In this document: positions 9,874-20,256 of the stretch, in pieces
Layout: every line of letters starts with the position of its first letter
Numbering within the stretch: position 1 is the first letter of the stretch
NCBI RefSeq assembly: GCF_016278365.1
Contig: NZ_JADQBZ010000007.1
Span: forward strand, 124,001 to 188,000
Source of the DNA: Methanolobus sp.
GTDB lineage: Archaea > Halobacteriota > Methanosarcinia > Methanosarcinales > Methanosarcinaceae
DNA: 64,000 nucleotides
Reading direction: 5' to 3'
Position numbers and translations under genes: made by a program
Notes under the pieces: model-generated
Databases searched by the model: none
Told to the model about the DNA's origin: nothing
What the model saw: only the letters and a program-made list of their open reading frames with translations

Positions 9874-12060
9874 GTGACATTCATGGCTGATGCTCAAACT
9901 GGAAACATGAAAAACAAAGAGCTTGAAAAAGCCAAATCAGAAGATGAAGCATTAAGTGTTCTACCAATAAACAAAGCGTCATTAGATGACGGAAACTTAT
10001 TTGACACTGTTATTGATACAGACGAAGAAAATCAGGAAGATGGAGAAAGTGAAGACATCTTAGAAGCGTCAAACCTTCTTGATAAATTAGCACAAATGAA
10101 AATATCCGAACAGAAACTCGAGGAAGGATTCAACTCCCTCATTATGAAAGGTTCGGTTGCCTCAGAAGCTGGAAAAACCTTGGATGAAGCCGGAATTCTT
10201 GTTCCCAGGCCAGAGAACACGCCTATTGAAGAAAAAGCGGATATATCATCCAAAGATGATGACTTTAATATCCTTCTCCCGAGATCACCTGGTTTCGGAC
10301 CGGCTAAACGAAGTTTTCCCGATATAAAAGTAAAAGAAGAGATTGCTGCTGAAAAGGATGAAGAGGCAAAATTAAAAGTAAGAAGTATTCTTGAAGAAAA
10401 ATCAAGGGAAGAGAAAATAGTAACAGTTGAGGGAAACAGAGCAGAAATCGAGATAGAAGCAGTAGAAGAAACTATCAAAGAAGAAAGAGTGGGATTCATT
10501 GATAAAGTAAAGAGTCTCTTTAAAAAGATAGAAGTAGAGATAGAACCTTATGACCCGCAACTTCATGGCTTTATTTCCGAATTCAGAGGTGTCGAGGGGT
10601 ATGAGGAAATAGAACGTTATTGGGTTAACGAACCCTATACTTTTATTGTCATCCTCTACAACGAAGAAACAAACCATCATCTGTATTATGTAGTAGAGCC
10701 CGAGCTTACAGATTTTGAGGAAGTATTCCTGAAAGAGATAAGGGACAGACTGCGTGATGTACTCCTGGTCGAGGAAATAGATGAAGATACATGCGACAAG
10801 GAAGCTGTTCTCGACTCCAAGATCTGGTCTATTATTCAGGACTATACCCTTGAGATAACTTCTCCGATGCTTGCCAAGATCTCCTATTACATCAAAAGGG
10901 ACTTCATCCGTTTTGGAAAGATCGACGCACTTATGTGCGACAATTCCATAGAAGATGTATCAGGCAACGGCCATGACATACCGATTTTCCTTTACCATCG
11001 GACTTATCAGAACATTCCGACCAACATAGTATATCCTGAGGACGAGCTCAATTCTTTTATCATCCAGATGGCTCAGAGAAGCGGCAAGCATATCTCAGTG
11101 GCTGAACCAATAGTAGACGCCACCATGCCTGACGGGTCAAGGATCCAGATGACATTGGGAACCTGTGTCACAGCTCATGGAAGTACTTTCACCATACGTA
11201 AATTCAGTGAAACACCAATCACACCTGTAGATCTCATTAAGTGGGGGACCTTTTCTGCAGAAGCTATGGCCTACCTGTGGCTATGTATTGAAAATAACAA
11301 GAGCCTGATATATGCCGGAGGCACCGCTTCAGGTAAGACCTCTTCACTTAACGCAGTATCACTCTTCATTCCAGAGAAGGCAAAAGTCATTACACTTGAG
11401 GATACGAGAGAACTCAAACTACCTCATCCCAACTGGATACCCAGCATGACAAGAGACTCGTTCACTGCTGATGAAAGGGGAGCTGTGGACATGTATGATC
11501 TCCTCAAAGCTGCACTGCGTCAGCGTCCGGAATACCTGCTTGTAGGCGAGGTAAGGGGAAAGGAAGCATTGACGCTTTTCCAGGCAATGTCCACAGGGCA
11601 CACGACATTCTCCACAATGCATGCAGATTCGGTAGCATCTGCCATTCACAGGCTTGAGAATCCGCCGATCAGCGTACCGCGTTCCATGATCCAGGCACTG
11701 GATATCATGAGCATCCAGTCCCAGACATACACCAAAGGAAAACGTGTGAGGAGAAACATCAAACTTGTTGAGATAATAGACATCGACCCTAACACAAGGA
11801 ACATCAGGACCAACGACATCTTTGTATGGGATTCCGAAACAGATGTCTTTGTCAGGACCGGCGAATCAAAGGCGCTCTTTGACATCAAAATGCGCCGTGG
11901 CTGGGGACAGGGCAGGATAGAAGAAGAGCTGTACTACCGCCAGAAGGTACTGGAATACATGGTCAATAACACTATCACTGACTTTAACGAGATATCAGGG
12001 ATCATCAATGCTTACCAGTCAAGACCCGAAAGGGTCCTGAAAAAATTACAGATAGTGTAG
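9874..12060 (+). CDS. Type II/IV secretion system ATPase (GspE/FlaI-like, archaeal)
   Basis: Walker A GGTASGKTSS, VITLEDTRELKL, LLVGEVRGKEALTLFQAMSTGHTTFSTMHADS; likely start at ATG 9883. Confidence 0.95.
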   Translation: MTFMADAQTGNMKNKELEKAKSEDEALSVLPINKASLDDGNLFDTVIDTDEENQEDGESEDILEASNLLDKLAQMKISEQKLEEGFNSLIMKGSVASEAGKTLDEAGILVPRPENTPIEEKADISSKDDDFNILLPRSPGFGPAKRSFPDIKVKEEIAAEKDEEAKLKVRSILEEKSREEKIVTVEGNRAEIEIEAVEETIKEERVGFIDKVKSLFKKIEVEIEPYDPQLHGFISEFRGVEGYEEIERYWVNEPYTFIVILYNEETNHHLYYVVEPELTDFEEVFLKEIRDRLRDVLLVEEIDEDTCDKEAVLDSKIWSIIQDYTLEITSPMLAKISYYIKRDFIRFGKIDALMCDNSIEDVSGNGHDIPIFLYHRTYQNIPTNIVYPEDELNSFIIQMAQRSGKHISVAEPIVDATMPDGSRIQMTLGTCVTAHGSTFTIRKFSETPITPVDLIKWGTFSAEAMAYLWLCIENNKSLIYAGGTASGKTSSLNAVSLFIPEKAKVITLEDTRELKLPHPNWIPSMTRDSFTADERGAVDMYDLLKAALRQRPEYLLVGEVRGKEALTLFQAMSTGHTTFSTMHADSVASAIHRLENPPISVPRSMIQALDIMSIQSQTYTKGKRVRRNIKLVEIIDIDPNTRNIRTNDIFVWDSETDVFVRTGESKALFDIKMRRGWGQGRIEEELYYRQKVLEYMVNNTITDFNEISGIINAYQSRPERVLKKLQIV

Positions 12061-12076
12061 ATACGGAGGTGAAAAA

Positions 12077-14254
12077 TTGACTGAAAAGGAGAAACCTTCT
12101 GAAACTACCATGCTGCAGCCGGAAGAAACTGAGCCGGAAATTGTCGAGAGTGCCCTGGAGCTCCCGGAGGATAAAGATGGACCATCCAGGACCTCAAAAG
12201 ACAAGAAAAGAAAGATAAAATTAGATATTACTCCGTACATCACAAAAGCTGGTGTTTACTACAAAGTTCTTAAGAAGGTACCATTTGTCCTGCTTGGCAC
12301 AAAGATCAAAGCCCGAAAGCAAAATTACGTGAATCTGCAAAAGCAGCTCAATCAAGCCCGTATACCCGTATCTCATGAGATGTATATCTCAAATGCCATA
12401 TTCTATTCCATACTGGCAGGCATATTCGGAGCTTTTTTGGGACTTTCCCTTACATATATAATAATAGAGCTTGTAGGGCTTCCCGATAAACTGACAAAGC
12501 TTACTTTCAGTCCAGGCATGGCTTTCCTTCTGTCATATAAAGAGATATTCGTCGCTTTCTTCATTACTATTGTTTTTATTGTGGGTCTCGGGGGACTGGT
12601 GTATAACATATTCATGCTATACCCGGGATTCCAGGCAGGCGAACGCAAATCCAAGATCGATATGCAGCTGCCCTATGCTGTGACATTCATGTATGCACTC
12701 AGTAAAGGAGGCATGAATATCCTGGATGTTTTCCGGGCTCTTGCAAAGTCAGAGGACACATATGGAGAGGCCTCAAAGGAAATAGATGCCATTGTAAGAG
12801 ATATGGATTACTTCGGGCATGACCTCAGGACCGCGCTTACAAATGCTTCAGAAACAACACCTTCGGATAGGTTCCAGGACCTGATATACAATCTTCTTAC
12901 TGTAATAGACAGTGGGGGTAACATACCCAACTATTTCCGCGACAAGTCAGAGCAGTACCTGATAAGATCAGAAGTTGACCAGAAGGGTTTCCTTGATACG
13001 CTTGCACTACTTGCAGAGTCATACGTGACAGCTTTTGTGGCAGGCCCCCTTTTTATAATAATTATGGGAGTTATGATGGCGGTCATGGGTTCCGGGACAA
13101 GCACTATGGTATATGCGATCATCTATGCCGTATTGCCTGTAGGCTCCCTGATGTTTGTTGTCATGATAAGCATCATCACCCCTACTGAAATGGGGGAGCC
13201 GAAGCTTCTTAACACACGCATGATACTTGATCATGGAATACCAGAAGTACCAGGATATCTGCTGCCTGAATACGATGAGAACGGGGAACCGATGGGAGAG
13301 ACACTGGAGAAAATCCGGGAAAGAGGCTATTTCGAATCATTCATTAAATCGAAGAAATCACTTGCTATAAAGAATATTATAAAGAATCCGCTTGCATCGA
13401 TGTTCCGTAATCCGCTTGCAACAATGGCGGTCACAGTCCCGCTGGCACTTCTTTTGGTAGGCGTGCCTCTGATGATGAATATTCACAGACTGACGACGCC
13501 TGCGCTTCTGGTGGATTTCATCGACGATAAGCTCGTGTTCGCAATACTGCTGGTAATAATACCACTGTCCATCTTCTTTGAGATCAAGAGCATGAAGAAA
13601 AAGAAGCTGGAAAGCAATTTCCCGGATTTCCTGAAGAAACTGGCAAGTACTAACGAAACAGGCATGACGCTGAGGGATTCTATCAAGCTCATGGCTAAAT
13701 CAGAAACTGATGCTCTCAGCCGTGAAGTGAAGAAGATATGGCATGATATGCTATGGGGGATCGAGATCAACGATTCGCTCGTAAGATTTGCCAACAGGCT
13801 CAGGACGCAGGTTATCACACGTTCACTATCCCTCATAACAAAAGCAAATGAATCCAGCGGTGATGTGGGAGAGGTACTGATCGTAGCAGCAAGGGATGCT
13901 GCTTCCGAGCAGGGGATGAGAAGAGAGCGTACTATGAGCATGATGATATACATAGTTATCATCTACATTTCCTTCCTTGTGTTCGTGGGTGTCATCTATG
14001 TAATTTCAACAACGTTCCTCACGGAGATGGCGTCAGCCGGGGAACAGATGGCCGCATCCGGGGGCCAGGGAGGCTTTCTCGGTAATTTCGACCTGAACGC
14101 ATACACACAGCTTTTCAAACATGCGGCTATCATTCAAGGACTGAGTTCTGGCCTTATGGCAGGGGCCATGGGTGAAGGTAGTGTCATGGCAGGCCTGAAG
14201 CACTCCACGATCATGATCATAATCGGTTACGTTATATTCACTCTGTTCATCTGA
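12077..14254 (+). CDS. Type II secretion system F family (GspF/TadC-like) membrane protein
   Basis: Two GspF-like halves with multiple TM segments; directly downstream of the GspE ATPase. Confidence 0.93.
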   Translation: MTEKEKPSETTMLQPEETEPEIVESALELPEDKDGPSRTSKDKKRKIKLDITPYITKAGVYYKVLKKVPFVLLGTKIKARKQNYVNLQKQLNQARIPVSHEMYISNAIFYSILAGIFGAFLGLSLTYIIIELVGLPDKLTKLTFSPGMAFLLSYKEIFVAFFITIVFIVGLGGLVYNIFMLYPGFQAGERKSKIDMQLPYAVTFMYALSKGGMNILDVFRALAKSEDTYGEASKEIDAIVRDMDYFGHDLRTALTNASETTPSDRFQDLIYNLLTVIDSGGNIPNYFRDKSEQYLIRSEVDQKGFLDTLALLAESYVTAFVAGPLFIIIMGVMMAVMGSGTSTMVYAIIYAVLPVGSLMFVVMISIITPTEMGEPKLLNTRMILDHGIPEVPGYLLPEYDENGEPMGETLEKIRERGYFESFIKSKKSLAIKNIIKNPLASMFRNPLATMAVTVPLALLLVGVPLMMNIHRLTTPALLVDFIDDKLVFAILLVIIPLSIFFEIKSMKKKKLESNFPDFLKKLASTNETGMTLRDSIKLMAKSETDALSREVKKIWHDMLWGIEINDSLVRFANRLRTQVITRSLSLITKANESSGDVGEVLIVAARDAASEQGMRRERTMSMMIYIVIIYISFLVFVGVIYVISTTFLTEMASAGEQMAASGGQGGFLGNFDLNAYTQLFKHAAIIQGLSSGLMAGAMGEGSVMAGLKHSTIMIIIGYVIFTLFI

Positions 14255-14293
14255 CAGACATATTAATGTAGACAGATAGACGGATAGAGTATA

Positions 14294-14938
14294 ATGAGAA
14301 TCGCTGGGATCGATGAAGCTGGAAAGGGGCCTGTGATAGGTCCCATGTGCGTTGGCGGAGTGCTTATGGAGGAGTCCAGGATTAACGTCCTGAAGAACCT
14401 GGGTGTGGCTGACTCAAAGAAACTGACTCCAAAAAAAAGGGAAATGCTTGCCCTCCAGATAGAAAAATATGCTCTTCAAGTCTTTGTTCTTGAGATCAGA
14501 CCTCAGCAGATAGATGAGCTGCGCAAGCTGATGACCATGAACGAGATAATGGTGCTTGCCTTTTCCAGAGTCCTCGAAGAACTGCATCCGGATGTTGCTT
14601 TTGTAGATGCCGCCGATGTGAGCGAGGAACGATTTGGGAAAAGACTCCTGCTTGAATATGAGAAAAAGTACGCTGAGAAAGCTGGCTGCATGTCAGTTAT
14701 ATCAAAGCATCAGGCTGATTGCATATACCCGATCGTTTCTGCTGCTTCCATTGTCGCAAAGGTACGCAGGGACAGCCTGATAGAAGAGCTCAAAAAAGAG
14801 ATAGGAGTGGACTTTGGCAGCGGTTATCCTTCAGACCCTAAGACTAAGAAGTTCCTGCAGGACTGGTTCCAGGAACATGGAGAATTGCCTGATATAGTAA
14901 GGCATTCCTGGAAAACGGCTGTGAATATCATGAAATGA
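14294..14938 (+). CDS. rnhB: Ribonuclease HII
   Basis: MRIAGIDEAGKGPVIGPMCVGG and DSKKLTPKKRE motifs. Confidence 0.97.
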   Translation: MRIAGIDEAGKGPVIGPMCVGGVLMEESRINVLKNLGVADSKKLTPKKREMLALQIEKYALQVFVLEIRPQQIDELRKLMTMNEIMVLAFSRVLEELHPDVAFVDAADVSEERFGKRLLLEYEKKYAEKAGCMSVISKHQADCIYPIVSAASIVAKVRRDSLIEELKKEIGVDFGSGYPSDPKTKKFLQDWFQEHGELPDIVRHSWKTAVNIMK

Positions 14939-15012
14939 GAAGGTCTACTTTATCATGCCCGCTGTTGGAACCTAATTTGCGAACTTTAAAAAAGACTGAC
15001 TGTCAATAAGAA

Positions 15013-15048
15013 CTAAAAAATGTTGAAACGAAGTTTTAACTTCGTTTC
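15013..15048 (-). terminator. Hairpin GAAACGAAG-ttaaaa-CTTCGTTTC plus T-run
   Basis: 9-bp perfect stem (15025-15033/15040-15048) followed on the minus strand by AACATTTTTTAG; overlaps the last codons of the PKD gene. Confidence 0.75.
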
Positions 15049-17537
15049 CTGTACAGAATATATGCACCTCCAAGCACTACCGAGATACTTCCCAGTATCA
15101 GAAGGATATTGCTTGAGATACTCTTGGTTGCTGCTACAGTTCCCGCTTCCTCATCGGCGATCAGGTCTGCACCGGTATCATCCACCGATCTCAGTGATGT
15201 GTCAATAACATCGTTATCAGATGTTCCAGAACTGATAGCAAACGGCGAGAAACCCGGAGTATGGCTTTCGAAGTACATGTACCTGTCATCTTCCCCGGCA
15301 ACAGTTGTCGGGACTGCATCCCACGAATCATCCGCATACCTGAAGAGTTTTACCAAATCAACATTGATCTCATTTTCTTCCAGCCAGGATTTCTCAACTC
15401 TGAAGCCAATCATCAGGTTCTCGACATTTTCCGGAGACACAAAGCCAACACTGCCAACCCATATGTTCATTTGCTGGTAAACTTTGCCGGGCGCATCGGT
15501 CTTTGCGAATGAGGACCTGCCCTTTAGCACTTCAACTATGGCCTGTATCTTTCCTGAGTTCTTCAAAGCATCGAACTGGATGGATGTGATGGCATTGCCC
15601 TCTTTTTCAAACTCATAATTTATGCGCGAGTCTACGTTAACGAAGATACCCTGAACTTCCTTTACCTGGATGTTCTCGTACTTCTCGCCGGTAGTGCCAC
15701 CGCCGCCACCACTGCTCCCGCCGCTTCTGACGGTAGAGGTAGAGGCTTGGGAGGGCTTCGGGCCAATCCAGAACTTGGTAGTGAACATCTGCAAGTTACC
15801 TGTATTGTCCTCAACATACAACGAAGCAGAATGCGCGCCATGGGCCAGTCCCGTGGCATTGTAAGAGGCGTATGAATCAGTGATACTTGCATTAGGACTG
15901 TCTGTGACCTCTATACCGTCAAACATGAGAACTATGGAGCTTCCGTTAATACCTGTCCGCACATCAGAGTAGTTGAAGCGGATATCCACAGATGTTGTAC
16001 CTTCTGCAAAAGCATGGTCATTAGAAGGTGTGACTCCAACCACAACAGGAGCGGTGCGGTCCACATTTATAACATGGTCAGATTCCATCGAAATGCTGTT
16101 CTTTGCAGTATCTGTTGCAACTGCTCTGAGAGTATAGTCCCCTTCCGCAATCTTTGAAAGATCGAGCTCCGCAATCCACGAACCATTTTCCAGGTGTCCA
16201 GTGGCCGTTTTCACAATCTTGGAGCCGGAAAGAAGTTCAACGCTGACAGCTGCTACATCTGCTGACGTGCCGGATTCGAAGACCTTAACTAACAGGTCAG
16301 AATTGGTGTACACGAGCTTACCATGATCAGATGTTCCTGAAACATTACTTATAACAACTACGGGAGCTGTGTTGTCAACGGCCACAGCCACTACTTCTGA
16401 TATCTCCTTACCAGAAGCATCCGTGCTGAGCAGATTCAAAGTATACATTCCACTTGGAAGGGGTTTTCCCTGCTGATCTGTTGCATTCCATTCAAATGTA
16501 TACATGCCCGAATCAAGATTCTCAGTGATGCTATTCTCAAGAACTGCAGCACCAGTGCTATCAGTTATTGAAAACTCAGCTGATACATAATCAATGCCAC
16601 TTATATTAACTTTTATGTCTACCGGATTGTTAACACTTATGGCTTTTACAGAACTTACTTGCAGGTATTCAGTGTTGCCTTCGACTATTACAGTCGTGCT
16701 TACTACGGGAGACCATGACATATGATCCTTTACTTTGAAGTCTATAGTATGGGTTCCCACTGACAGGTTTGAGCTGGAAAAGTTTGACTGGTTACTTAGC
16801 AGATTGTCAATGCTGGACCACCACTGATAACTAACGCTCTTCCCATCGGGGTCGATGCCTGTCCCACTGAATGTGATGTCCTCACCTGCTTTAGCAGGAT
16901 TGGGAGAGATAGAATCAATAGTAGCTACAGGAGGAGTATTTTTCAGGATGACCAGATTACCATAAACCCGGTCAGACCACTGACCTTCACTATCCACGGC
17001 CCTGAAGCTCATCGTATGATTGCCTACGGATAGACCACTCGTATATAAGGTCCTTCCTCTGCATTGTAAACCATCTAGGTCAGAGTACCATTCATGAGCT
17101 TGCTTTAATGGGATTGCAGTGTAATTGTAAACGTATATGCCAACTAGATCAACTTGCTCACGCTCAATTGCAGGATTCGGCCGGATAAAACTGATTGCAA
17201 CTACAGGACGTGTATCTGCCGAAATCAAATCAGTCCTTTTCAAGGAGTCCGATCCATTCGCATTGCTGACCGTCAGACTCACAGTGTAATTACCAGATGC
17301 CATATAGGTGTTTGCAGGATTCTGGAGATTGGATGTACTGCCATCACCAAAGTCCCACAACCATGATGTCGGCTCTCCGCTTGAGGTGTCAGTGAACCTG
17401 ACCTCAAGAGGAACTTTTCCGCTTACAGCATCCGAGTCAAAGGAAGCAACCGGAGCTGGAGTAATCTCAGAGGCATTCGCGATACCTATGCATAGAAATG
17501 ATACAATTACCACTAAAGCAACAAAGCTTATTTTCAT
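15036..17537 (-). CDS. PKD-domain surface protein with C-terminal PGF-pre-PGF domain and TM anchor
   Basis: Signal peptide, WLWDFGDGSTSNLQNPANTY PKD repeat, ...HTPGFSPFAIS... domain, C-terminal TM + RKRS. Confidence 0.9.
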   Translation of the reverse strand: MKISFVALVVIVSFLCIGIANASEITPAPVASFDSDAVSGKVPLEVRFTDTSSGEPTSWLWDFGDGSTSNLQNPANTYMASGNYTVSLTVSNANGSDSLKRTDLISADTRPVVAISFIRPNPAIEREQVDLVGIYVYNYTAIPLKQAHEWYSDLDGLQCRGRTLYTSGLSVGNHTMSFRAVDSEGQWSDRVYGNLVILKNTPPVATIDSISPNPAKAGEDITFSGTGIDPDGKSVSYQWWSSIDNLLSNQSNFSSSNLSVGTHTIDFKVKDHMSWSPVVSTTVIVEGNTEYLQVSSVKAISVNNPVDIKVNISGIDYVSAEFSITDSTGAAVLENSITENLDSGMYTFEWNATDQQGKPLPSGMYTLNLLSTDASGKEISEVVAVAVDNTAPVVVISNVSGTSDHGKLVYTNSDLLVKVFESGTSADVAAVSVELLSGSKIVKTATGHLENGSWIAELDLSKIAEGDYTLRAVATDTAKNSISMESDHVINVDRTAPVVVGVTPSNDHAFAEGTTSVDIRFNYSDVRTGINGSSIVLMFDGIEVTDSPNASITDSYASYNATGLAHGAHSASLYVEDNTGNLQMFTTKFWIGPKPSQASTSTVRSGGSSGGGGGTTGEKYENIQVKEVQGIFVNVDSRINYEFEKEGNAITSIQFDALKNSGKIQAIVEVLKGRSSFAKTDAPGKVYQQMNIWVGSVGFVSPENVENLMIGFRVEKSWLEENEINVDLVKLFRYADDSWDAVPTTVAGEDDRYMYFESHTPGFSPFAISSGTSDNDVIDTSLRSVDDTGADLIADEEAGTVAATKSISSNILLILGSISVVLGGAYILYRKRS

Positions 17538-17776
17538 TTAATACCACCACTCAAATGAAATAAGGACAAATGTTAGATAAAAATGTTAGGAAACATTGTT
17601 ACTTAAAATGAGTAAGTATTAATTAATGGATAAAAGTAAGTAAAAAGTTTAAATTTAATACTATGCATTTTTATTAAGATTCAAATCAAAGGCTCAAGAA
17701 GAACAAAGAAGTATGAGTAAAGGAATTACCTATCGATACTTCTTGTTATTCAAAGAATAGTCCAAAGTACAGCCAT

Positions 17777-18472
17777 TCAACGGTTAGAGATATACTCCAC
17801 CATCGACCTGAACACCTTCAATCCGTCAGAAGAGCCCAGCACTTCCTCGGATGCACGTTCGGGGTGTGGCATCATTCCAAGCACGTTCTTCCTTTGGCTT
17901 ACTATGCCCGCGATGTTCTCTCTGGAGCCGTTGGGATTTGCTTCGTCGGTGGCATTACCGTTTTTGTCCACATACCTGAATACTACCTGATCATTCCTCT
18001 CCAATGATGCGAGGGTCGGCTCGTCAGCATAATAGTTACCTTCCATGTGGGCTATAGGGATACTGAGAGTTTCTCCTTTCCTGAACATGGATGTGAAGGG
18101 CGTGTCGGTGGTCTCGACCCTCAGGTAGGTGGCCTCGCACCTGAATTTGGGGTAATTGTTGGTTGTGAGCGCACCGGAAAGCAGGCCGGACTCGGTAAGC
18201 ACCTGGAAACCGTTGCATATACCAATAACGGGTTTTCCTGCATCTGCCTGTTTCTTGACGGAATTCATTATCGGGGTTCGTGCGGCTATTGCGCCAGCCC
18301 GGAGGTAGTCACCATAGGAGAAGCCTCCCGGTATCACGATACCATCGAAACGGTCAAGGTTCTCTTCCTTGTACCACACTAACTCAGCATCGACACCCAG
18401 TACGTCCTTAAGGACATGTATAATATCAAGATCACAATTGCTTCCCCCAAACTGGACAACAGCAATGCTCAT
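17777..18472 (-). CDS. purQ: Phosphoribosylformylglycinamidine synthase subunit PurQ
   Basis: Class I glutamine amidotransferase: [32 protein letters not shown]. Confidence 0.97.
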   Translation of the reverse strand: MSIAVVQFGGSNCDLDIIHVLKDVLGVDAELVWYKEENLDRFDGIVIPGGFSYGDYLRAGAIAARTPIMNSVKKQADAGKPVIGICNGFQVLTESGLLSGALTTNNYPKFRCEATYLRVETTDTPFTSMFRKGETLSIPIAHMEGNYYADEPTLASLERNDQVVFRYVDKNGNATDEANPNGSRENIAGIVSQRKNVLGMMPHPERASEEVLGSSDGLKVFRSMVEYISNR

Positions 18473-18720
18473 TCTATTTCCCTCAGGGATACGGAATAAT
18501 TATGGATGATCGGGTTAGCTATCAGTTTCTGGCACATCTCTTCTACATTTTCCCTTGCACTGTGTATGTCATCCGCTTTCAGGACAATGGTATATTTCTT
18601 TGCGGTCCTGACACTGTCGGCCTCATAACCAAGGTGCTCAAGAGCCCTTTTGACAGTCGTGCCTTCCGGATCGAGCATACCGGCCTTAAGTTCAATAATT
18701 ACTTCAGCTTGATACTGCAT
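18469..18720 (-). CDS. purS: Phosphoribosylformylglycinamidine synthase subunit PurS
   Basis: 83 aa, [20 protein letters not shown]; overlaps purQ start by 4 nt. Confidence 0.96.
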   Translation of the reverse strand: MQYQAEVIIELKAGMLDPEGTTVKRALEHLGYEADSVRTAKKYTIVLKADDIHSARENVEEMCQKLIANPIIHNYSVSLREIE

Positions 18721-18821
18721 CTTCTATCCTCAGCTCTCTTATTAAATGGATAATAGTGATATCAGGCTTTAATGCAGCACTTGATATTATAATCTTTGCT
18801 CCGGGAACATGGGCCTATACC

Positions 18822-19409
18822 TTATGCAAGTGACTGCTTTGCATGCAACAGGCGCTGTACGACAGTCACATGAGTGAGCACCACAATGACCACGATAGCC
18901 AGACCCAGCATTCCGGTAAGGGCTCCTGCCACAAGCACCAGCAACCTTTCCGGTCTTTCAGCTATCCCTACGTCCATTTCCTTTGCCCCCGCTGCCTCTG
19001 CCCGGGAGCGTGTATAACTTACAAGGTAGGAGCCGATAATTGCTATTACTGCCCATAGCCACATTGGAATGGAAAGGAAATCTACCTGAGTGATATTTCC
19101 TGATATCAGGCCATAGATAATGCCCGCAAATATCAGGGCATCAGCATACCTGTCACAAACGGAATCAAGCACTGCCCCAAAAGCAGTAGTAAGGCCATTA
19201 GCCCTTGCAACTGCCCCATCGAAAATATCAAAGAGCCCGCTCAGAAGGATAGTGAGAGCCCCCAGTATCAGAAAACCCCTGGCGAACTGGAGTGCAGCAA
19301 TAACACTAACAAGTAACCCGATAATAGTTAACGCGTTCGGTGATAGAGGTATATTTCTTGCCAGAGGCAGGAACCAGTTCCTGATATTGTCTTTTAGTGC
19401 TCCCAACAT
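18822..19409 (-). CDS. CDP-alcohol phosphatidyltransferase family (archaetidylinositol-phosphate synthase-like)
   Basis: DG..AR..G...G...D...D motif: DIFDGAVARANGLTTAFGAVLDSVCDRYAD. Confidence 0.92.
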   Translation of the reverse strand: MLGALKDNIRNWFLPLARNIPLSPNALTIIGLLVSVIAALQFARGFLILGALTILLSGLFDIFDGAVARANGLTTAFGAVLDSVCDRYADALIFAGIIYGLISGNITQVDFLSIPMWLWAVIAIIGSYLVSYTRSRAEAAGAKEMDVGIAERPERLLVLVAGALTGMLGLAIVVIVVLTHVTVVQRLLHAKQSLA

Positions 19410-19657
19410 AGTATGTCCATCCTGTTATCTCATATCCCAACTCATTTTGTTTTATTTGTATTTATCCATCTGCCTGTTTCTGTCTTTGTACAAAGGGAAT
19501 ACTCATCATAATTATGGTGATTATACAAAAGAAGGTAGATATCATTATATACTTGATTGTCAAACCACCAATTGTACTATAGAAAACAGGACCCATCTTT
19601 TCCTTAGTTATGGAGTCATGTCGGAAATAACCATAATCCGGGCAGAGGCAATAACAA

Positions 19658-20041
19658 ATGAAGACCGAACGCAAGATCATTGTATCAGAGAATGGAAAAC
19701 TCGTTCTGAAGAAAATCACTCTGGCATGCAGGGATACCAGTGGAAAGAATCTCTATCTCCTTGAATCAAACAAAAAAGGCGAAAAAAAGGAAAGTCTTTA
19801 CGAGCGTATCGAGAATAATTTCCTGAGAATCGGTTTGCTTAAAAAAGTAGATATGTCGACACTAAACAATGAAGAGATTAACCGGCTTATCTATAAGAAA
19901 CATGAAAAGGAGGATAGGTTCCTCAAAGCTGGCGAAAAGCGCGGCTTCAACTTTGATGTTGATATGGACCCGGAAGATATCCTGAAGTTCTATGTCTCCC
20001 TCACACCCGAAGAAAGGATCGAACTTAACTGCAAGCCTTGA
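19658..20041 (+). CDS. Hypothetical protein (127 aa)
   Basis: Intact ORF with protein-like composition between divergent/convergent neighbours; stem-loop follows. Confidence 0.55.
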   Translation: MKTERKIIVSENGKLVLKKITLACRDTSGKNLYLLESNKKGEKKESLYERIENNFLRIGLLKKVDMSTLNNEEINRLIYKKHEKEDRFLKAGEKRGFNFDVDMDPEDILKFYVSLTPEERIELNCKP

Positions 20042-20063
20042 ACTTTAAAACAGGGGTTGACCG

Positions 20064-20079
20064 GGATTTGATCAAATCC
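20064..20079 (+). terminator. Palindromic stem-loop GGATTTGATCAAATCC followed by T-rich tract
   Basis: Perfect 16-nt palindrome 25 nt after the stop, then TAGTTTCATTTATTTG. Confidence 0.5.
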
Positions 20080-20256
20080 TAGTTTCATTTATTTGTATTG
20101 TCTCGGGTTCTAATCAAGGTTCGATTTTAAATCAATACTTCTATAAGCTGCGTTGGTCGATTAGACAGATGTTTCCTGCAAACTCATTTATACAAAACTT
20201 TTATTGATAATCATTGTGTATAGCCTCTCAAAAACATATTCTGTGAAGAACTGAAA

